Below are positions 5,895-9,556 of a stretch of 9,556 nucleotides of DNA, one piece after another. The notes below the pieces were generated by a model. It did not search any database. It was not told the origin of the DNA and saw nothing but the letters and a program-made list of their open reading frames with translations. This DNA is from Spirochaetaceae bacterium (GTDB lineage: Bacteria; Spirochaetota; Spirochaetia; CADAEX01), in NCBI GenBank assembly GCA_009778835.1, contig WRFK01000045.1:1-9556 (forward strand), in the 5' to 3' direction. The position numbers were made by a program, and so were the translations under genes. How positions within the stretch are numbered: position 1 is the first letter of the stretch; the number at the start of each line of letters is the position of its first letter.

Positions 5895-7340
5895 ATGCAA
5901 TATAAAATAAAAGATATTTCCCTTTATGATTGGGGAAGAAAAGAGATTGAAATGGCTGAAAAAGAGATGCCAGGCCTTATGTCTGTAAGAGGAAAATATG
6001 CAAAAGAGAAACCTCTTAAAGGGGTAAGAATAACCGGCTCTCTTCATATGACTATTCAAACAGCAGTTTTAATCGAAACATTGATAGAACTTGGGGCAGA
6101 TGTAAGATGGTCTAGCTGCAATATTTTTTCTACCCAGGACCATGCAGCTGCAGCAATTGTTGTAGGAAAAACCGGAACTCCGGAAAACCCCAAAGGAATA
6201 CCTGTTTTTGCATGGAAAGGGGAAACCCTTGAGGAATATTGGCAGCTTCTTAATCTTTCTCTCTCTTTTCCGGATGAAAAAGGGCCGGAACTTATTGTGG
6301 ATGATGGCGGCGATGCAACAATGATGATACACGTAGGGTGCGCAGGGGAAAAAGATAAAACAGTTTTTGACAGAAAACCCGGAAGCACCGATGAAGCAGC
6401 TCTGTTAAAAGAACTAAAAACAACTTTTGAAAAAAATAAAACAAAGTGGCAGAAAATTGCTTCTGAGTGGAAAGGTGTCTCCGAAGAAACAACAACAGGG
6501 GTTCACAGGCTCTATAAAATGGCAGAAAAAGGGGAGCTCTTTGTGCCAGCCATTAATGTCAATGATTCTGTTACAAAAAGCAAATTTGATAATCTTTATG
6601 GATGCAGGGAATCTCTTGTTGATGGGATAAAAAGGGCAACAGATGTAATGACAGCAGGAAAAGTCGCAGTTGTCTGCGGATACGGCGATGTGGGAAAAGG
6701 TTCTGCGCAGTCATTAAGAGGTATGGGTTCAAGAGTTATTGTTACAGAAATAGATCCTATTTGCGCTCTGCAGGCAGCAATGGCAGGATATGAAGTAAAA
6801 ACAGTAGAAGATACTCTTGGAATAGGGGATATCTATGTAACTGCAACAGGAAACAAGGATGTTATTACAATTGAGCATATGAAAAAAATGAAAGATCAGG
6901 CAATTGTATGTAATATAGGTCATTTTGATAATGAGATTGAGGTTCATAACCTGGAAAACTTTCCGGGAATAAAAAGGGTTAATATTAAACCGCAGGTTGA
7001 TAAATATATTTTTCCGCCTACAAAAGAAAATCCTGATGGACATGCCATGTATCTTCTTGCAGAAGGAAGACTTGTAAATTTGGGATGCGCAACAGGACAC
7101 CCCTCTTTTGTAATGTCAAACTCTTTTACAAACCAGGCTCTGGCGCAGCTGGATTTATGGGAAAACAGAAAAACACTAAAACCAGGGGTCTACAGGCTTT
7201 CGAAAAAACTGGATGAAGAAGTTGCTATGCTTCACCTTGAAAAAATTGGGGTAAAGCTTACAAAACTCACAAAAGAACAAGCAGATTATATTTCTGTGCC
7301 AATAGAAGGACCTTATAAAAGCGAACACTATAGATATTGA
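5895..7340 (+). CDS. ahcY: Adenosylhomocysteinase (S-adenosylhomocysteine hydrolase)
   Basis: AhcY reversibly splits S-adenosylhomocysteine into adenosine and homocysteine, removing the product inhibitor of methyltransferases. It is a cytosolic NAD-bound tetramer. The 481 residues show the substrate site HMTIQTA (51-57), STQDHAAAA (79-87), DDGGD (136-140), SEETTTGVHRLY (196-207), catalytic NDSVTKSKFDNLYGCRES (223-240; K228, D232, N233), and the NAD-binding GYGDVGKG (262-269). CNIGHFDNE (339-347) and the invariant C-terminal HYRY follow. The roughly 40-residue insert around 165-195 marks the longer bacterial/plant-type class. GGGAGAG about 8 nt before the ATG supports the start. metK follows after 110 nt, forming a methyl-cycle pair. 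A hairpin precedes the gene. Confidence 0.97.
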   Translation: MQYKIKDISLYDWGRKEIEMAEKEMPGLMSVRGKYAKEKPLKGVRITGSLHMTIQTAVLIETLIELGADVRWSSCNIFSTQDHAAAAIVVGKTGTPENPKGIPVFAWKGETLEEYWQLLNLSLSFPDEKGPELIVDDGGDATMMIHVGCAGEKDKTVFDRKPGSTDEAALLKELKTTFEKNKTKWQKIASEWKGVSEETTTGVHRLYKMAEKGELFVPAINVNDSVTKSKFDNLYGCRESLVDGIKRATDVMTAGKVAVVCGYGDVGKGSAQSLRGMGSRVIVTEIDPICALQAAMAGYEVKTVEDTLGIGDIYVTATGNKDVITIEHMKKMKDQAIVCNIGHFDNEIEVHNLENFPGIKRVNIKPQVDKYIFPPTKENPDGHAMYLLAEGRLVNLGCATGHPSFVMSNSFTNQALAQLDLWENRKTLKPGVYRLSKKLDEEVAMLHLEKIGVKLTKLTKEQADYISVPIEGPYKSEHYRY

Positions 7341-7393
7341 CGAGCGAAGAGAGCGGCATGCCAAAGTGCTTTGAGCATACCCGAACGAGCGAA
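7340..7393 (+). repeat. Direct 9-mer pair ACGAGCGAA flanking a small hairpin
   Basis: ACGAGCGAA occurs at 7340-7348 (beginning on the last base of the ahcY stop) and again at 7385-7393. Between them are the 8-bp palindrome GGCATGCC (7355-7362) and a stem ATGC (7358-7361) with GCAT (7375-7378), with AAA/TTT stacked inside. The stretch is more G/C-rich than its surroundings. It could be a dispersed intergenic element or the 5' half of a metK leader. Confidence 0.45.
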
Positions 7394-7399
7394 ATCAAC

Positions 7400-7434
7400 A
7401 AAAGGTATTAGTGCCGCAGGGAGTAATACTTTTT
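7400..7434 (+). promoter_or_regulatory. metK leader hairpin, attenuator-like
   Basis: AAAAGGTATTA (7400-7410) pairs with TAATACTTTTT (7424-7434) over 11 positions, including one G-U. The 13-nt G/C-rich loop is 7411-7423. The 3' arm ends in a T-run, as in an intrinsic terminator, although much of the run is used in the stem. It sits just before the metK ribosome site (AAGAGG, 7438-7443). The loop segment TGCCGC (7412-7417) is exactly complementary to GCGGCA (7353-7358) upstream, so a competing or pseudoknotted fold is possible. Confidence 0.5.
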
Positions 7435-7450
7435 ACTAAGAGGAAAAAAA

Positions 7451-8614
7451 ATGAATAAAAAAAATTATCTTTTTACATCAGAATCTGTAAGCGAAGGGCA
7501 TCCCGATAAAATATGCGATCAGATTTCCGATGCAGTACTTGATGCGTGTCTTACAATAGATCCTTATTCACGAGTTGGTTGCGAGACATTTACAACAACA
7601 GGAATGGTTTTGGTTGGAGGGGAGATAACAACCAAAGCTTATGTTGATATACAGGAAATAGCGCGCGGAGTTGCAAAAAAAATAGGATACAACAGGGCAG
7701 AGTATGGACTTGATTTTGGTTCCATGTCTGTTTTAAATGCAATACACTCCCAGTCTCCCGATATATCTCAGGGGGTATCTGGAACAGGTCTTTTTAAAGG
7801 GGAGCAAGGGGCAGGGGACCAGGGAATGATGTTTGGCTTTGCCTGCTCTGAAACAGAAGAACTTATGCCGGCGCCTATAATACTTGCCCATAAAATTCTT
7901 TTATGCGCTTCCAAAGTAAGAAAAAGCGGAGAACTTACCTGGCTAAGACCGGATGCCAAAAGTCAAGTAACGGTAGAGTATGAAGGGCATACTCCAAAAA
8001 GAATAGATACGGTAGTTGTTTCCCATCAGCATGATGAAGGGGTTTCTTATGGAGAACTAAAAGAGGAAATAATTGCAAAGATTATAAAAAAAGTTTTGCA
8101 GCCAACCGGACTGCTGGATGAAAAGACAAAATATTTTATAAACCCGACAGGAAGGTTTGTTATTGGCGGGCCACATGGAGATGCTGGCCTTACAGGGCGA
8201 AAAATTATAGTAGATACTTATGGCGGCATGGGAAGGCACGGTGGAGGCGCTTTTAGCGGCAAAGATCCAAGCAAAGTAGACAGATCTGCGGCATATATGG
8301 CAAGATATGTTGCCAAAAATATTGTTGCAGCAGGGCTTTGTGAAAGGTGCGAACTTCAGCTTGCCTATGCAATAGGGGTCCCCTTTCCTGTTTCTGTAAT
8401 GGTAGAGACTTTTGACACAGCAGCAGTAGATGAGCAAAAAATAGAAAAAGCAGTAAAAGAGGTTTTTGATCTTACCCCTGCAGGAATTATAAAGACACTC
8501 GATCTTCTTAAACCCATATACCAAAATACAGCTGCCTACGGACACTTTGGAAGAAGTGAATTTTCTTGGGAAAAGACAGATAAAGCCGAAGAGCTTAAGA
8601 GACTTGTGAAATAG
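7451..8614 (+). CDS. metK: S-adenosylmethionine synthetase
   Basis: MetK makes S-adenosylmethionine, the main methyl donor, from methionine and ATP. The 387 residues are the normal length and carry the classical motifs: TSESVSEGHPDKICDQISDAVLD starting at residue 9, with the ATP-binding GHPDK at 16-20; GAGDQGMMFGFA (120-131); NPTGRFVIGGPHGDAGLTGRK (about 231-251); and the phosphate-binding GGGAFSGKD (264-272) followed by KVDRSAAY. The start is supported by AAGAGG (7438-7443), 7 nt before the ATG, and by the short N-terminus typical of the family. It lies 110 nt behind ahcY, with a structured gap between them, and ends at a strong terminator. The pair controls the SAM/SAH ratio. Confidence 0.98.
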   Translation: MNKKNYLFTSESVSEGHPDKICDQISDAVLDACLTIDPYSRVGCETFTTTGMVLVGGEITTKAYVDIQEIARGVAKKIGYNRAEYGLDFGSMSVLNAIHSQSPDISQGVSGTGLFKGEQGAGDQGMMFGFACSETEELMPAPIILAHKILLCASKVRKSGELTWLRPDAKSQVTVEYEGHTPKRIDTVVVSHQHDEGVSYGELKEEIIAKIIKKVLQPTGLLDEKTKYFINPTGRFVIGGPHGDAGLTGRKIIVDTYGGMGRHGGGAFSGKDPSKVDRSAAYMARYVAKNIVAAGLCERCELQLAYAIGVPFPVSVMVETFDTAAVDEQKIEKAVKEVFDLTPAGIIKTLDLLKPIYQNTAAYGHFGRSEFSWEKTDKAEELKRLVK

Positions 8615-8625
8615 TTTTTAATTGC

Positions 8626-8652
8626 AAAAGGCTGCGCTTAGCAGCCTTTTTT
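8626..8652 (+). terminator. Intrinsic terminator of metK
   Basis: AAAAGGCTGC (8626-8635) and GCAGCCTTTT (8641-8650) form a perfect 10-bp stem with a 5-nt loop. The T-run (8647-8652) begins in the 3' arm. It starts 12 nt after the metK stop, the textbook position. Confidence 0.92.
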
Positions 8653-8671
8653 ATCTATTTTTTGATTACTA

Positions 8672-8698
8672 CTTTGCGGCCTCTGCGGCTTTGCGTGA
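8672..8698. repeat. Short GC-rich TTTGCG-type intergenic repeat
   Basis: Three near-copies of an 8-9 nt unit stand in tandem: CTTTGCGGC, CTCTGCGGC and TTTGCGTGA. The stretch is out of character with the AT-rich flanks. From memory, short repeats built on TTTGCG units are scattered between genes in several unrelated bacterial groups. I cannot verify copy number here, and no coding sense is apparent. Confidence 0.45.
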
Positions 8699-8707
8699 TG
8701 GAATATT

Positions 8708-8739
8708 AAAAAAGAGACTATTCCATTGCTAATGGAATA
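8708..8739 (-). terminator. Probable terminator of the hicBA unit
   Basis: TATTCCATT (8719-8727) and AATGGAATA (8731-8739) are a perfect 9-bp inverted repeat with a 3-nt loop. Read on the minus strand the hairpin is followed after 5 nt by a T-run that includes six T's (8708-8713). The offset tract makes it a weaker terminator than the metK one. Further GGAATA copies at 8700-8705 and 8756-8761 may mean it is part of a small repeat array instead. Confidence 0.45.
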
Positions 8740-8822
8740 TATATTTCATTAGTACTGGAATAATGTTTGGTAGTGTAAAGACAGGAAAAAACCTTGCTTT
8801 GCATAGAGAACAACTTCTTTTA

Positions 8823-9005
8823 TTATTCAACAGGTGAAAGTGTTTTAATAATACTCTTTGCGGTAAATTCTTTTATTTCATCATGTCGAGGGATCGTTGT
8901 TTCAATTTTAGTCGCTGGCTGTTTATAAATATCATGCTTTTTTCCATGCCGAACAAAAACAACCCCCATCTGGTTTAGGATTTTAAGTAACTTTGTTCTT
9001 TTCAA
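8823..9005 (-). CDS. hicA: HicA-type toxin, putative mRNA interferase
   Basis: The 60-residue protein has the HicA double-stranded-RNA-binding-like fold signature: MKRTKLLKILNQMG, then the active-site turn GKKHDIY (21-27, catalytic His24), IPRHDEI (38-44) and the closing EFTAKSIIKTL. HicA toxins cut mRNA until bound by HicB. I chose the TTG at 9005 because it gives the family's usual opening MKR and overlaps the hicB stop as TTGA, implying coupling. An in-frame ATG at 9050 would add 15 poorly conserved residues and a 49-nt overlap, but it cannot be excluded. No strong ribosome site is visible for the TTG, which would keep toxin output low. The gene order is hicB-hicA, the reverse of the classical locus. 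Confidence 0.85.
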   Translation of the reverse strand: MKRTKLLKILNQMGVVFVRHGKKHDIYKQPATKIETTIPRHDEIKEFTAKSIIKTLSPVE

Positions 9006-9181
9006 GCAATTATCAGTTTTCGTTTTTGGTATTTTGCAAGATGTAAGCATTTGAACATATCCAACAACATTTCTTCCAGTTCTTCAATTGTTTCGCCTTC
9101 TGTTACATGTTGGGGAAAATCTGTAAAAAATCCTATATAGCCGCCTTCATCGGCTTCAAAATAAGTATAATCTAATTCCAT
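9002..9181 (-). CDS. hicB: HicB-like antitoxin, short form
   Basis: The 59-residue acidic protein reads MELDYTYFEADEGGYIGFFTDFPQHVTEGETIEELEEML and onward, the partial RNase H-like HicB fold (Y-rich strand, GGYIGF, DFPQHVTEGET, then an acidic helix). It ends in a short basic tail KYQKRKL. Classical HicB proteins (about 100-140 residues) carry a C-terminal HTH or ribbon-helix-helix domain. This one has none, so it should neutralise HicA without obvious DNA binding. The ATG at 9181 fits the family start. An upstream in-frame extension to a TTG at 9298 would add an unlike hydrophobic stretch and is rejected. The likely ribosome site, AGGGGG (9204-9209), is too distant and sits by an out-of-frame ATG at 9198. 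Confidence 0.75.
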   Translation of the reverse strand: MELDYTYFEADEGGYIGFFTDFPQHVTEGETIEELEEMLLDMFKCLHLAKYQKRKLIIA

Positions 9182-9218
9182 ATTAAAAATAATAACATGA
9201 TTACCCCCTAAAGAAAAG

Positions 9219-9256
9219 AGGACAAATAACACAAGTTTTTTAAGAAACCTTGTCCT
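9219..9256. promoter_or_regulatory. Inverted repeat upstream of hicB, possible operator or leader hairpin
   Basis: AGGACAA (9219-9225) and TTGTCCT (9250-9256) are exact complements 24 nt apart. Inside them ACAAG (9231-9235) and CTTGT (9249-9253) give a second, competing pairing. The repeat lies 38 nt and more before the hicB ATG, where a regulator or attenuator would act. The long spacer makes this tentative. Confidence 0.35.
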
Positions 9257-9315
9257 GATGGTGATGGCTTTATCATCCTGATTTAAGGGATGGATCAACA
9301 GTAGATATTTGTATT

Positions 9316-9556
9316 TTACAGAACACTACTATACATTAGCTCTTCTAACACATGCTCAGAATATTTGATCCAATTGTTATTGATATAATCATATAAATAT
9401 ATATTGTTAAGGTTATATTTATTTATCCATAGAGCAAGATCGCAGTAGTTTTTATTTATCTCCATATTCCATATAGGCAACCAGCTTTTTGGGAATTGGC
9501 CAGAATATCCATTAATAGTTTTTATGTTAAAATGATTTGCAATACTCCAGGCATCC
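9316..9556 (-). CDS. C-terminus of an unrecognised gene, resembling large membrane glycosyltransferase-type proteins (partial)
   Basis: A minus-strand frame is open from the right edge to a TAA at 9318-9316, giving the last 79 residues; the rest lies outside the window. It starts DAWSIANHFNIKTINGYSGQFPKSWLP (fragment residues 1-27) and goes on with WNMEINKNYCDLALWINKYNLNNIYLYDY. The NGYSG-x2-P-x2-W pattern followed by a short sensing-like domain with W and Y repeats recalls the soluble C-terminal domain of polytopic membrane proteins of the GT39/ArnT-like or O-antigen modification kind. This is recognition of style, not a firm assignment. No membrane helix falls in the visible part. The stop is 134 nt before hicB, so the two could share a transcript. 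The gene is AT-rich and rich in Asn, Tyr and Ile. Confidence 0.6.
   Translation of the reverse strand, partial: DAWSIANHFNIKTINGYSGQFPKSWLPIWNMEINKNYCDLALWINKYNLNNIYLYDYINNNWIKYSEHVLEELMYSSVL

Noticed and set aside
5748..6059. 103-residue minus-strand frame covering the ahcY leader and start
   Set aside because: Most of it is antisense to ahcY, and it has no recognisable domain. The leader portion is better explained by repeats or RNA structure.
7341..7439. 32-codon in-frame extension after the ahcY TGA stop
   Set aside because: AhcY proteins end in HYRY, exactly as here, so readthrough is not needed. The open stretch is short enough for chance.
8761..8790. Possible insertion-sequence end (GGTAGTGTAAAG)
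   Set aside because: There is no matching opposite end, target duplication or transposase fragment in the window.
9182..9298. TTG-started extension of hicB giving a 98-residue protein
   Set aside because: The added hydrophobic stretch does not resemble HicB, and the Met at 9181 gives the family's normal start.

Overview
The window looks like a chromosomal segment from a low-GC bacterium with two membranes. The long periplasmic domain in YidC supports two membranes, as does the WecA-type initiator of surface-glycan synthesis. The housekeeping genes are too conserved, and my view too limited, to name a phylum. The mix (DciA-like protein beside RecF, tandem rpmH cluster, ahcY-metK pair) would fit an uncultured lineage of the Omnitrophota/Elusimicrobiota kind, but this is a guess.

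Region 1 (1-3902, plus strand) is a replication and membrane-biogenesis block. It holds the end of recF, a DciA/DUF721 protein overlapping it by 4 nt, then after a promoter-bearing AT-rich gap rpmH, rnpA, yidD, yidC and jag, all tightly packed or overlapping. In many bacteria the rpmH cluster diverges from dnaA-dnaN-recF across the origin. Here both groups point the same way, head to tail.

Region 2 (3915-5730) is a surface-polysaccharide-flavoured pair. A small Rossmann-fold methyltransferase-like protein follows jag, in the place where mnmE often sits. A convergent WecA-type UDP-sugar:undecaprenyl-phosphate phosphotransferase lies on the minus strand.

Region 3 (5731-8652, plus strand) is the activated-methyl module: ahcY removes S-adenosylhomocysteine and metK makes S-adenosylmethionine. 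The 164-nt leader of ahcY and the 110-nt ahcY-metK gap both contain convincing RNA-type hairpins that I cannot match to a known riboswitch. A strong intrinsic terminator closes metK.

Region 4 (8653-9556) is accessory. It has a short GC-rich TTTGCG repeat, a perfect 9-bp inverted repeat that probably terminates the leftward genes, a small hicB-hicA toxin-antitoxin pair on the minus strand (TTG start for hicA, overlapping hicB), and the 3' end of an unrecognised minus-strand gene running off the right edge. Its C-terminus resembles those of large membrane proteins of glycosyltransferase type.

The best candidates for something undescribed are the structured leaders of ahcY and metK. Everything else is ordinary in content, though the gene order and some overlaps are notable.
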